In this document: positions 25,228 to 33,305 of the stretch, piece after piece | Layout of the letters: each line of letters starts with the position of its first letter | Position numbering within the stretch: position 1 is the stretch's first letter | Origin: Alg239-R122 sp041746135 | GTDB lineage: Bacteria > Pseudomonadota > Alphaproteobacteria > Sphingomonadales > Sphingomonadaceae | Direction of reading: 5' to 3' | DNA: 64,000 nt | Assembly (NCBI GenBank): GCA_041746135.1 | Contig: JBGTHQ010000028.1 | Location: 62,001 to 126,000 of the forward strand | Program-made: the position numbers and the translations under genes | Notes under the pieces: model-generated | Database searches by the model: none | Seen by the model: the letters and a program-made list of their open reading frames with translations, nothing else | What the model was told of the DNA's origin: nothing

Positions 25228-26765
25228 GCCATCCCGCGCTGAAAAAATTCGATCGCGACCAGAAGCACGAAAATCCCTGGTAACGCGGCACTTGCTCCAG
25301 CGAAATAGGTCATTTTCTGTTTGCGCAGGACCCGCTGCGGCGGCGTCAGCACATGCGAAATCGCGCCCAGAACAGGCAGCCCGCTTGCTTTTTCCAATTT
25401 TGCTGCGGTGGCATAGCTGGTACGCACTTGGCTCAGAGCAAACGCGGCCCCAATGCCTCCGCCAATGCCGACGATCAGCACGAGCAGCAACAACATGGGA
25501 CGATTGGGCGCTTCGGGAGCCCGCGGCACGGACGGCGGTTTGAGGATATCGATCCTGACCGCATCGGTTTCCGACTGGACCTGACCGCGCAATCGTATTT
25601 CCTCGCGGTCCTGTAAAAGCTTGTCATACTGCGCTTTCAGCACGTCATGGTCGCGATTGATGCGCGCGTATTCCGCGCTGATAGCGGGTTCGGCGCTCAG
25701 CTTTCCCGTCAGATTTGACATTTCGGCTTGCAAGGACGATTTGCGCGAGGACAAGGCCACGACATTGGCCTGTCGTTCCGACAATATGCTCTGCAAGGAC
25801 GAATACGCCGGATTGGGTGTCTGGATGGTACCCGATCCGCCACTGGGTTCGGAAGCGGCCTGCGCACGCAATGCCGAAATCTGACTTTGCAAGGCGATGA
25901 CATCCGGATGGTTATCGAGCTTGCCGTTGGCGCGCGCCGCCGCAAGTTGCCCCTGTACCTGCGACAGTTGGGCACGCGCTCCGCCGCCGCCGTTGCCAGC
26001 GAATGTCGGTGTTGCGATTGTGCGCGGCGTACCGGCCAGTTGGCCACGAATGGCAGCCAGCGCACTTTGTGCGGACAAAAGCTGCAAATCGAGCTGCGAC
26101 AGTTCGCTGCGCGCCGATTCGATACGCTGGCTCGCCGACCCGATACCGGGAAGCGATCCGATATTATTCTGTTCGAATTGCACGCGTTTCTGTTCGGTAA
26201 CCTGAAGCTCTTTTTCCCTTTGCGCCAGCTGGTCTTCGAGGAATTTAAGCGTTTCCGTCGTTTCGGTTCGGCCGCCCGAAATATTCTCTTTGCGCAGGAT
26301 ATCGATCAATTTCTGCACAATATCGCGCGCAAGCTGCGCGTTTTGGGGATCTGACAGGTTGGATTGCGAGGAGACGGCGACAATGGAGAACATGTCGTTA
26401 TCCGCAGACATGATCTTAACGTCGTCGCGCAGGGCGGAAATGCGCGCTTCCATTTCTCGCTGCGTGGCAATGTTGTTTCCCAGCATCGTCGAAAGGACGA
26501 CTTTTTCGAGGTTGCCGGTCGATGTGATCGTCTGTTCCACCCGCTCAATCATGCGCCGCTGTTCGTTCGGGGTAATCCCGGCCTTGTCGGCTAGTATTTC
26601 CTGCGTTGCGATGCGCACGCTGGCTTCCGCCCTATAGCTATTGGGTATCAGCGCGATGACCAGCCAGCCGAGAACGCAAATACCCCAGGCAATAGCCAGC
26701 GCCAGCCAGCGGCGTTGCCAAACGCTGTGCACTGCTATTCTGAATTCGTCGTAAAGACCGTCCAT
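25224..26765 (-). CDS. XrtA-system polysaccharide chain-length determinant (Wzz/PCP)
   Basis: A 513-residue inner-membrane polysaccharide co-polymerase. The first membrane segment is at about 18-38, and C-terminal segments are at about 426-446 and 487-507, enclosing a large periplasmic part. The middle (about 170-400) has long coiled coils and a Gly/Ser-rich spacer near 270. Part of the C-terminal end (TAAKLEKASGLPVLGAIS) matches the family segment facing the kinase. It is the activator and partner of the tyrosine kinase gene that follows. The gap to the export lipoprotein gene upstream is 47 bases. Confidence 0.89.
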   Translation of the reverse strand: MDGLYDEFRIAVHSVWQRRWLALAIAWGICVLGWLVIALIPNSYRAEASVRIATQEILADKAGITPNEQRRMIERVEQTITSTGNLEKVVLSTMLGNNIATQREMEARISALRDDVKIMSADNDMFSIVAVSSQSNLSDPQNAQLARDIVQKLIDILRKENISGGRTETTETLKFLEDQLAQREKELQVTEQKRVQFEQNNIGSLPGIGSASQRIESARSELSQLDLQLLSAQSALAAIRGQLAGTPRTIATPTFAGNGGGGARAQLSQVQGQLAAARANGKLDNHPDVIALQSQISALRAQAASEPSGGSGTIQTPNPAYSSLQSILSERQANVVALSSRKSSLQAEMSNLTGKLSAEPAISAEYARINRDHDVLKAQYDKLLQDREEIRLRGQVQSETDAVRIDILKPPSVPRAPEAPNRPMLLLLVLIVGIGGGIGAAFALSQVRTSYATAAKLEKASGLPVLGAISHVLTPPQRVLRKQKMTYFAGASAALPGIFVLLVAIEFFQRGMA

Positions 26766-26812
26766 AACAATCTGCTATCCTTCATGCACTTGCAATTTTG
26801 TCACTGGCGGCT

Positions 26813-27457
26813 TTAGAAAAAGCTTTCAGGAATGATAATGACGTCGCCCGGCTGCAATTTTACGTTCGCGCTGGTGTCGCCTTTTTTCAAAAGATCGGCC
26901 AAACGGATGCTATATTCTTCCTGCAAGCCGTTCGCACGATTGGCGCGGATCAGTTTTGCTTTATTCCCGGCGGCATATTCGGAAAGACCGCCAATCGAAA
27001 TCATCGCATCGAGCAATGTCATGTTGGCACGATAGGGAATGGAAGCGGGCTTTTCGGTGGCACCGACGATGCGAATCTGTTGAGAGAACGTGCCCGCCGC
27101 CTTGTTGACGATCACCGATACGATCGGATCCTTGATATATTGCGACAGTTGCAGCTTGATGTCCTGCGAAAGCATAGTCGGGGTCTTGCCCACCGCCGTC
27201 ATGTCAGTAATCAGCGGCGTCGTGATGCGGCCGTCAGGCCGGACCTGGACTTTTGCCCCTAATTCTTCGTTACGCCACACGAAAATAGTGAGTTCATCGA
27301 GCGGGCCGATGACATATTCCTCGCCCGGCCCTTCCTGAAGCGGCGTAAATGTCGAGGGTGGCAGCATTTTTCCCGTGGAAGTTCCTCCGCAGGCGGACAC
27401 AAAAACTGCCATGGCAATAACTGCCAGAAAATTCTTAAAATATTGCAATATAATCAT
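26813..27457 (-). CDS. Polysaccharide export outer-membrane lipoprotein (Wza-like)
   Basis: A 214-residue lipoprotein: signal sequence with lipobox VSAC, lipid-bearing cysteine about residue 23. The polysaccharide biosynthesis/export domain (about 45-125) contains YVIGPLDELTIFVWRNEEL and VRPDGRITTPLI. A SLBB-type domain (about 128-205) ends with LQPGDVIIIPESFF. It is shorter than E. coli Wza, as usual for the PEP-CTERM/XrtA type. It is the first gene of the ten-gene minus-strand EPS operon, with a GAGG site before ATG 27457. Confidence 0.92.
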   Translation of the reverse strand: MIILQYFKNFLAVIAMAVFVSACGGTSTGKMLPPSTFTPLQEGPGEEYVIGPLDELTIFVWRNEELGAKVQVRPDGRITTPLITDMTAVGKTPTMLSQDIKLQLSQYIKDPIVSVIVNKAAGTFSQQIRIVGATEKPASIPYRANMTLLDAMISIGGLSEYAAGNKAKLIRANRANGLQEEYSIRLADLLKKGDTSANVKLQPGDVIIIPESFF

Positions 27458-27658
27458 TTTATACCTCAGAACCGCTATTTGGATGGGCTTTGCGCGAGTA
27501 CAAAGTCCCAGTTCAACCAGAGTGGCTCCAGGTATGCGAGAAAAAGGTGAATATACCGTTAGCCTTGAACGGTAAGCTGCTGAAATTCATATGGAGCCCC
27601 TAAATGATGGAGCGTGAAAGCGGGCATATTCAGAAAGTTTTCAGGACTAATTTCCTAC
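27458..27658 (-). promoter_or_regulatory. Leader/promoter region of the EPS operon with a hairpin
   Basis: This 201-base gap separates the end of the PLP decarboxylase gene from the export lipoprotein gene, both on the minus strand. It should hold the promoter of the EPS operon. A perfect inverted repeat TACCGTT-7-AACGGTA lies at 27554-27574; it has no following U-run, so it is a better candidate for an operator or RNA hairpin than for a terminator. No convincing sigma-54 site (TGGCAC-N5-TTGC) was seen on the minus strand. Confidence 0.4.
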
Positions 27659-28885
27659 CTATACAAGCATTTCTATTGCCCTGTCCTGCCCCAGAAAATC
27701 CGCAGGGCTGGCGGTTGCGCCGTAAGCGCCGGCACAGAATATCGCCACCAAATCGCCGATCTGAGCTTTCGGAAAAGCCGCCTTGTCGGCGAGGCGGTCG
27801 AGCGGCGTACAAAGGCATCCTACGATCGAAGCTGTCTCGGCCGGTTCCGCATCGAACTGCGTGGCGATCGCGACCGGATAATTGCGACGCACGACCGTTC
27901 CGAAATTCCCGCTCGCGGCCAGCTGATGATGCAGGCCGCCATCCGTGACGAGATAAAGTTCGCCATGACTTTCCTTGCGGTCGACGATGCGCGTGAGATA
28001 GACGCCAGCCTCGCCGACGAGCCAGCGGCCCAGTTCGATGGCAAAATCCGTATTCTTGAGCGCATCGGGCAGATCGGCAAATTCGCCTGCCATGGCATTG
28101 CCCACGCGTTCGATATCCACGGGCTCGTCCTTGGGGAAATACGGTATTCCGAAACCACCGCCCAGATTGACGTGGGGCGGCGGCGTTCCGATCATATCGG
28201 ACAGATGCGCCACGAGTTCAAGCGTCTGACGCTGGGCATCGATGATCGCACCGGCATCCAGGGCTTGCGATCCCGCATACACATGAAACCCGTGCCAGTG
28301 CGCCCCGCTGGCGATAATATCGCGAACAAGTGCGGGGACATTGGCTGCGTCGACACCGAATGGCTTGGCGCCGCCGCCCATACGCATGCCCGATCCCCGC
28401 AAGTCGAATTCAGGGTTTACGCGCACCGCCATGTTCGCTCTGGTGCCGCTTGCATCTGCGATGGCGATGGCCCGGCGTGCTTCATTGGCCGATTCGATAT
28501 TGAGCGTGACGCCGGCGTCGATCGCCTGCGCCAGTTCGCGGTCGCGCTTGCCGGGGCCGGCAAAACTGATTTTTTGGGCGTCTGCCCCTGCAGCCAATGC
28601 CTTGGCCAGTTCACCGTCGGAAGCAATGTCGATCCCGTCGACAAGTTCGATCATCAGCGACAGGAGAGGCGCGAAAGGATTGGCTTTCATCGCGTAATGG
28701 ATAGACAGCCGGTCGGGCATGGCGGCACGCAGACTGGAGACACGCCTGCGCAGGCGTTCGGCCGAATAGACAAACAAGGGCGTATCGCCCGCTTTGTCGG
28801 CAAGCTCGCTTGCGCGCATGCCCGCAATTACAAGTTCCCCGTCGCGGGTTTCGAAATCCGGCGGGATCGGCCCAAGCGGTTTCAT
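27659..28885 (-). CDS. XrtA-system PLP-dependent decarboxylase (DapDC/ODC-like)
   Basis: A 408-residue fold-type III PLP enzyme related to diaminopimelate and ornithine decarboxylases, matching the exosortase-A-associated subgroup. The PLP lysine is K67 in HYAMKANP. The barrel includes GFHVYAGSQ, a glycine-rich phosphate-binding loop NLGGGFGIPY and the C-terminal CxxLD-like VGCLCTPLDRL containing the catalytic cysteine. The true substrate is unknown. Its start overlaps the acyl-CoA ligase stop (ATGA), so ligase and decarboxylase are made together and probably act in one pathway. Confidence 0.88.
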   Translation of the reverse strand: MKPLGPIPPDFETRDGELVIAGMRASELADKAGDTPLFVYSAERLRRRVSSLRAAMPDRLSIHYAMKANPFAPLLSLMIELVDGIDIASDGELAKALAAGADAQKISFAGPGKRDRELAQAIDAGVTLNIESANEARRAIAIADASGTRANMAVRVNPEFDLRGSGMRMGGGAKPFGVDAANVPALVRDIIASGAHWHGFHVYAGSQALDAGAIIDAQRQTLELVAHLSDMIGTPPPHVNLGGGFGIPYFPKDEPVDIERVGNAMAGEFADLPDALKNTDFAIELGRWLVGEAGVYLTRIVDRKESHGELYLVTDGGLHHQLAASGNFGTVVRRNYPVAIATQFDAEPAETASIVGCLCTPLDRLADKAAFPKAQIGDLVAIFCAGAYGATASPADFLGQDRAIEMLV

Positions 28886-30447
28886 GACGTATGCTCCTTG
28901 GCTATCGCCAGCAATCGCGTGCCATCCAGCTTGCCATTGGGGTTTTTAGGAAAGGTATCCAATGGCAGAACATGGTGCGGCACCATAAAGCCAGGCAGTT
29001 CCGCTTTCAGATCAGCGTAGAGCAATGCGGCCATATCTTCCTTTTCTTCGGCGGAAAACCGCACGAACAATATAATTTTCTGGCCCAGTCGCACATCGTC
29101 TACACCAATGGCGGCCGCTTCGGAAACATGCGGGTTTTCCAGCGCCACGTTTTCAATTTCGCTGGGACTGATACGGTTGCCGGAAGATTTGATCATCGCA
29201 TCGTGACGTCCCGTAAAATAAAGCAATCCGTCCGCGTCCTTCTTCACACGGTCGCCCGACCAGACGGCGGTGCCGCCATATTCGGAAAATTCGGGGGCAC
29301 GCCTGAACCGCTCTGCACTGCGCTCTGCATCGCGCCAATAACCCTGCGCCACCAGGGGTCCGGCATGGACGAGTTCGCCTTCTTCACCCACCGCGGCCCG
29401 TTCGCCGGCGTCATTGACCACCATGATTTCGGCAAAGGGTATCGCGCGCCCCATCGACGACGGATTGGCATCGATCAATTCCGGATCGAGATAGGTCGAA
29501 CGAAATGCTTCGGTCAGACCGTACATCGCATAGATATCCGTGGTGGCAAATATGGAACGCAGCTGCCTGACAAGCGCCGGTGTCAGCGCCCCGCCGCTGT
29601 TGGTGAGCCGCCGCAAAAAACGTGTGGCCTCTCCCGGCCAATGCTGTTCTACAAGCTGTACCCATAGCGGCGGCACTGCGGCAAGCGTGGTAATGTCATA
29701 TTTGCCGCACGCCTTAATGACGTCCCTTGCGGTCAGATAATCGATCGGCACGGCGCTGCCGCCCGCATACCATGTCGAAAGCAGCTGGTTCTGCCCGTAG
29801 TCGAAACTCAGCGGCAATACGCATAGCGTATTATCGGCGCGTTCCAGGCGGAGATACTGCGCTACGCTAACTGCACCCAGCCACAGGTTTGCGTGATCCA
29901 GCATGACGCCTTTGGGTTTTCCGGTGGACCCGCTGGTATATAATATGGCAGCAAGAGTGTTTGTTGGGTCCGAAGATAGGGCGAGAGTTTCCGCAAAAGC
30001 CTTCCACACTGTCTCTGCGGCTTTTTCTTCTATCGCTGCGCACCCGTCAGGCAAATTGCCGCTGACAAGAGATTTCAGGCGCAAGCTGTTGGAGAGCAAC
30101 AGCCTGGCCCCGCTGTCGGCCAGTATATGCGCAACCTGTACGTGTTTGAGCAAAGCATTGATGGGAACGTGTATCAGGCCCGCGCGTGCCGCAGCCAATG
30201 GCATCAGGCATGCGGTCTCCGTCTTGCCCAACCAGGTTGCGATCCGGTCTCCAGTCTCCAGTCCCTGCCCTCTTAACCAAAAGCTAAGTTGGCCCACACG
30301 CAAGTTTAACGTCTTATAATCTATAACCTCGCCACGCAGTTGCAACGCGATATCATCGTCACTTCCGCATAACGTCAGGTGATCGATCGGTTTTGCAACG
30401 GGATGAATCGGAAGCGGATTACCAGATATATGCAAAGGTGGCCTCAT
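28882..30447 (-). CDS. XrtA-system acyl-CoA ligase (AMP-forming)
   Basis: A 521-residue adenylate-forming enzyme. Motif A3 LYTSGSTGKPKGVM is at about 168-181, followed by YGLTEAFRSTY and the hinge region YFTGRHDAMIKSSGNRISPSEIE; the conserved lysine near the C-terminus is in PKNPNGKLDGTRL. It should activate a carboxylic acid and load it on CoA or on the ACP encoded 1.1 kb away on the other strand. The start ATG at 30447 has no obvious ribosome site and lies only 31 bases from the divergent GNAT gene. Confidence 0.88.
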   Translation of the reverse strand: MRPPLHISGNPLPIHPVAKPIDHLTLCGSDDDIALQLRGEVIDYKTLNLRVGQLSFWLRGQGLETGDRIATWLGKTETACLMPLAAARAGLIHVPINALLKHVQVAHILADSGARLLLSNSLRLKSLVSGNLPDGCAAIEEKAAETVWKAFAETLALSSDPTNTLAAILYTSGSTGKPKGVMLDHANLWLGAVSVAQYLRLERADNTLCVLPLSFDYGQNQLLSTWYAGGSAVPIDYLTARDVIKACGKYDITTLAAVPPLWVQLVEQHWPGEATRFLRRLTNSGGALTPALVRQLRSIFATTDIYAMYGLTEAFRSTYLDPELIDANPSSMGRAIPFAEIMVVNDAGERAAVGEEGELVHAGPLVAQGYWRDAERSAERFRRAPEFSEYGGTAVWSGDRVKKDADGLLYFTGRHDAMIKSSGNRISPSEIENVALENPHVSEAAAIGVDDVRLGQKIILFVRFSAEEKEDMAALLYADLKAELPGFMVPHHVLPLDTFPKNPNGKLDGTRLLAIAKEHTS

Positions 30448-30478
30448 TTGAACAAGTCTGTTTCGCGAACACGGTGTT

Positions 30479-31513
30479 ATGATGATCAGAAGTGAATATC
30501 ACGATAATATTTCTGTTGCGACTATCCATGACGATAATGGTTTGGGGCGTGGCGGCCAGAAAAGCATTTTCGATCGGCTGTCGTGGATAGATGGCCTGAA
30601 AAAGATCTGCATGCCAAAAGTTTCTGCCGGGTTTGCGGTAGCGCAACAGGAGGGGGCCAGAAGCTGGCTGTTTCTCAAAAAAGACAGGTTCTACCAGTAT
30701 AGCGTGCTGGCCAACTGGTATAATTTTACGGCAGGTCCGGTATTCCACGGCGCCAAACACGAAGCTACCAAATTGACGCTTTTGGCAGCCATGTCCGACC
30801 AGTTGCGCAGAAAAGCGCATCGTATCATAATTTCGCCCGTTGCGGACGAGGATGAACTGGCAACACTGACAGTTCGCGCTTTTCGTCAGGCAGGATGGAT
30901 TGTGATCCGCACGCAATGCGACGAGAACCACATCCTGCGCCTGGGCAATCTATCGTTCGATGAATACTGGAAGAAGCGGCCTGGCCAGTTGCGTTCCACC
31001 GTCAAGCGCAAATCGAAGAAGAACGATGTCGCTATCCGGATCGATACCGAATTCAGTGCCGAAAGCTGGCAGGATTACCTGACCGTGTACCGGCGCAGCT
31101 GGAAACCCGAAGAAGGCAATCCCGATTTTCTCGAAATGATTGCCCGGCAAGAGTCAGCTGCAGGCTGTTTGCGACTGGGTCTGGCCTATATCGAGGGAAA
31201 GCCTGTGGCCGCACAATTGTGGACTGTCGAAAATGGGGAAGCCTTGATTCATAAACTGGCCCATGACGAGCGCGCTTTGAAATCCTCTCCCGGTACTCTC
31301 TTGTCGGCCGCGCTTTTTCAGCATGTTATCGACTGCGACAAGATAAGCCTCATTGATTTCGGCACCGGCAGCGATGCCTATAAAGCCGACTGGATGGATG
31401 AAGTGCGCATGCGTTACCGGCTGGAGATGTTATGGCCGCATAATCCGTTGAGCTGGCCGTATATCATTCGTCACTGGATCTCGGGTCTTGTCCCGCGCCG
31501 AACAAATGGCTAA
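30479..31513 (+). CDS. GNAT/FemAB-like (CelD/BcsL-type) acyltransferase of the XrtA cluster
   Basis: A 344-residue protein with the GNAT-like fold of the CelD/BcsL group. It includes GNLSFDEYWKKRPGQLRSTVKRKSKK split over about 159-184, LRLGLAYIEGKPVAAQLW (about 234-251), and DFGTGSDAYKADWM (about 298-311). These correspond to the acyl-CoA-binding and acceptor regions of the family. It opens the plus-strand half of the accessory module (GNAT, ACP, two hydrolases). Two ATGs in a row (30479 and 30482) are candidate starts; neither has a good ribosome site. Confidence 0.78.
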   Translation: MMIRSEYHDNISVATIHDDNGLGRGGQKSIFDRLSWIDGLKKICMPKVSAGFAVAQQEGARSWLFLKKDRFYQYSVLANWYNFTAGPVFHGAKHEATKLTLLAAMSDQLRRKAHRIIISPVADEDELATLTVRAFRQAGWIVIRTQCDENHILRLGNLSFDEYWKKRPGQLRSTVKRKSKKNDVAIRIDTEFSAESWQDYLTVYRRSWKPEEGNPDFLEMIARQESAAGCLRLGLAYIEGKPVAAQLWTVENGEALIHKLAHDERALKSSPGTLLSAALFQHVIDCDKISLIDFGTGSDAYKADWMDEVRMRYRLEMLWPHNPLSWPYIIRHWISGLVPRRTNG

Positions 31514-31561
31514 TCACTGCCGTGTAACATAGTCGGCAGGCCAGAATATCAGGGGGCATTC

Positions 31562-31834
31562 TTGACCAAAACAGATAGCGTAGATGCGACCGCACGCAGC
31601 GTCCTGCGCGACGTCCTCGGCCTGTCGGAGGCGCAGGTCGCGGAGTTCGGCGCCGATACCGAGTTATTCGGCGCGTTGCCCGAACTGGATTCCATGGCCG
31701 TCGCCGGACTGCTCACAGAAATAGAAGACAGGCTCGACATCATCATCGAAGACGATGAAGTCGATGGCGAACTGTTCGAAAATTACGGGAATCTCCTCAA
31801 GTTCCTGGAAACCAAAAAACAGCATGATCGCTAG
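31562..31834 (+). CDS. Acyl carrier protein of the XrtA cluster
   Basis: A 90-residue acyl carrier protein. The phosphopantetheine serine is S44 in ELDSMAVAGLL, with a variant D-S-M signature in place of D-S-L. The start is a TTG at 31562 preceded by AGGGGG at good spacing; no in-frame ATG exists near the N-terminus. It is distinct from the fatty-acid AcpP encoded at 41.2 kb. It probably carries the acyl or aminoacyl product made by the divergent ligase. It overlaps the next gene by 11 bases. Confidence 0.87.
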   Translation: MTKTDSVDATARSVLRDVLGLSEAQVAEFGADTELFGALPELDSMAVAGLLTEIEDRLDIIIEDDEVDGELFENYGNLLKFLETKKQHDR

Positions 31835-32498
31835 CTACACGGTTGCAGGATCGCAGGAATATTGCGTAATCCGCAGTGCAGACGCCGATGTTCGCATCTG
31901 TTTGATACCGCCCCTTTTCGACGAAACCAACCGCATGCGCCGGACGTTGATCGAGGTGATGCGATTGCTGGCGAAAGATAATGTCGGCAGCATCCTGCCC
32001 GATCTGCCCGGATGCAACGAGAGCTTGGCTGACCTGTCCAATATGGGATTTGCGCAATGGCGACTGGCGATGCGAGCCGTCTGCAAACAACATCGTGCCA
32101 CGCACAGTGCCGCTTTTCGCGGCGGTATCTTGCTCGACGATACGCTGAGCCTTCCGCGCTGGCGGCTGGCCCCGGTAAAAGGTGCGAACCTGCTGCGCAC
32201 GATGCTGCGCACCAAGATCGCCTCGGCTAAGGAAGATAGCATATCGCACACCATGGACGCTCTTATGGACGAGGGCCGGACGAACGGGCTGGAGCTTGCG
32301 GGCAACACTCTGTCTTCCGCCATGCTGACCGATTTGGATAGCGCTGTGCCGGACGACGGCCCTGATATTCGGTCTGTTACGATCGGCAACGGTGAGCAAC
32401 AAATAGCTGGCAGCGCTCTGTGGCTGCGCGCGGAACCGGATTATGACAGCGATATGGCAAGGTCCATTACCGCCGACCTTCTGAAATGGAGCGAGTAG
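31824..32498 (+). CDS. Degenerate XrtA-associated hydrolase 2-like protein
   Basis: A 224-residue protein aligning by eye with the exosortase-A hydrolase 2 family in its second half (ANLLRTMLRTKIASAK, then NGLELAGNTLSSAMLTDLD). Its N-terminal part keeps the ICLIPPLFDETNRMRR segment that replaces the YVHPFAEEMNKSRR stretch of relatives. I see no GxSxG nucleophile elbow or obvious catalytic Asp/His, so catalysis may be lost. The start ATG lies inside the ACP gene, and the stop overlaps the GTG of hydrolase 1 (TAGTG). It may act as a binding or regulatory partner. Confidence 0.6.
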   Translation: MIASYTVAGSQEYCVIRSADADVRICLIPPLFDETNRMRRTLIEVMRLLAKDNVGSILPDLPGCNESLADLSNMGFAQWRLAMRAVCKQHRATHSAAFRGGILLDDTLSLPRWRLAPVKGANLLRTMLRTKIASAKEDSISHTMDALMDEGRTNGLELAGNTLSSAMLTDLDSAVPDDGPDIRSVTIGNGEQQIAGSALWLRAEPDYDSDMARSITADLLKWSE

Positions 32499-33301
32499 TG
32501 CGGCGGCATGTCACTTTTCCCTGCAAAGGGGACAGTCTGACCGGAACAATCGACCCGGCGGAAGGCAGCACCGGCCTGTTATGGGTCAGCGGCGGCAACG
32601 AAATCCGCGCTGGCGCACATGCCGGGCAAGCAAGGCTGGCGCATCTACTGGCGCTGAGCGGATATCCGGTATTTAGGTACGACAGACGGGGTATCGGCGA
32701 CAGTGAGGGCAAAAATACAGGGTTTCTGAAAACAGCACCGGACATTCATGCAGCGGCGCAAACGTTTCGTGACGCAGCGCCACATGTAAACCGGATCGTC
32801 GCATTCGGGAATTGCGATGCGGCCACGGCTTTGGCCTTGTTTCATGGCCAAGCAGGGATAGATCGTCTCGTTCTCGCCAATCCATGGGTTATCGAAAATC
32901 AGAAACCCGATACGCTCCCCCCGCCCTCGGCCGTGCGCAGCCGGTATCTGGCGAAACTGAGGGATCCAAAGGCATTGCTGGGGCTTTTCACCGGTAAGGT
33001 GGATTTCAGGAAACTGCGAAGAGGATTGAAACAGGCAACCGCGAAACCGGAACGCAGCCTATTGGCGGGCCAATTGCACGATGCGCTTATTGCCGCAGAC
33101 ATACCGGTCGATATCCTGCTGGCCGAACGCGACCGTACCGCCCTCGCCTTTCATGATGCCTGGAATGATGCGGCCTATTCGAAGCTCAGAACGAAAGCCA
33201 GTGTTCGCGTGCACACGCTCGCAAGCGCATCGCACAGCTTTGCCGATGCGCAGGCCGAAAAATGGCTCTTGACGCGGATCGTTGCTGCGCTGGAAAGCTG
33301 A
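32498..33301 (+). CDS. XrtA-associated hydrolase 1 (alpha/beta fold)
   Basis: A 267-residue alpha/beta hydrolase of the exosortase-A hydrolase 1 type. It begins RRHVTFPCKGDSLTG and has the oxyanion region WVSGGNEIRAGAH, the core YPVFRYDRRGIGDSEG, a nucleophile-elbow region FGNCDAATAL (Cys in place of Ser), ILLAERDRTAL and a terminal HSFADAQ histidine. The start is taken as the GTG at 32498 because GGAG lies 6 bases before it and the protein then begins at the family position; the ATG at 32486 is the alternative. Substrate unknown. It is the last gene of the module, 4 bases from the trxB stop. Confidence 0.82.
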   Translation: MRRHVTFPCKGDSLTGTIDPAEGSTGLLWVSGGNEIRAGAHAGQARLAHLLALSGYPVFRYDRRGIGDSEGKNTGFLKTAPDIHAAAQTFRDAAPHVNRIVAFGNCDAATALALFHGQAGIDRLVLANPWVIENQKPDTLPPPSAVRSRYLAKLRDPKALLGLFTGKVDFRKLRRGLKQATAKPERSLLAGQLHDALIAADIPVDILLAERDRTALAFHDAWNDAAYSKLRTKASVRVHTLASASHSFADAQAEKWLLTRIVAALES

Positions 33302-33305
33302 TCGC

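Noticed and set aside
27554..27574. Hairpin as a terminator of the decarboxylase gene
   Set aside because: No T-run follows the stem on the minus strand, so an operator or RNA structure is more likely.
27614..29020. Long plus-strand frame opposite the decarboxylase
   Set aside because: Antisense shadow; the PLP enzyme on the minus strand has its catalytic lysine and glycine loop.
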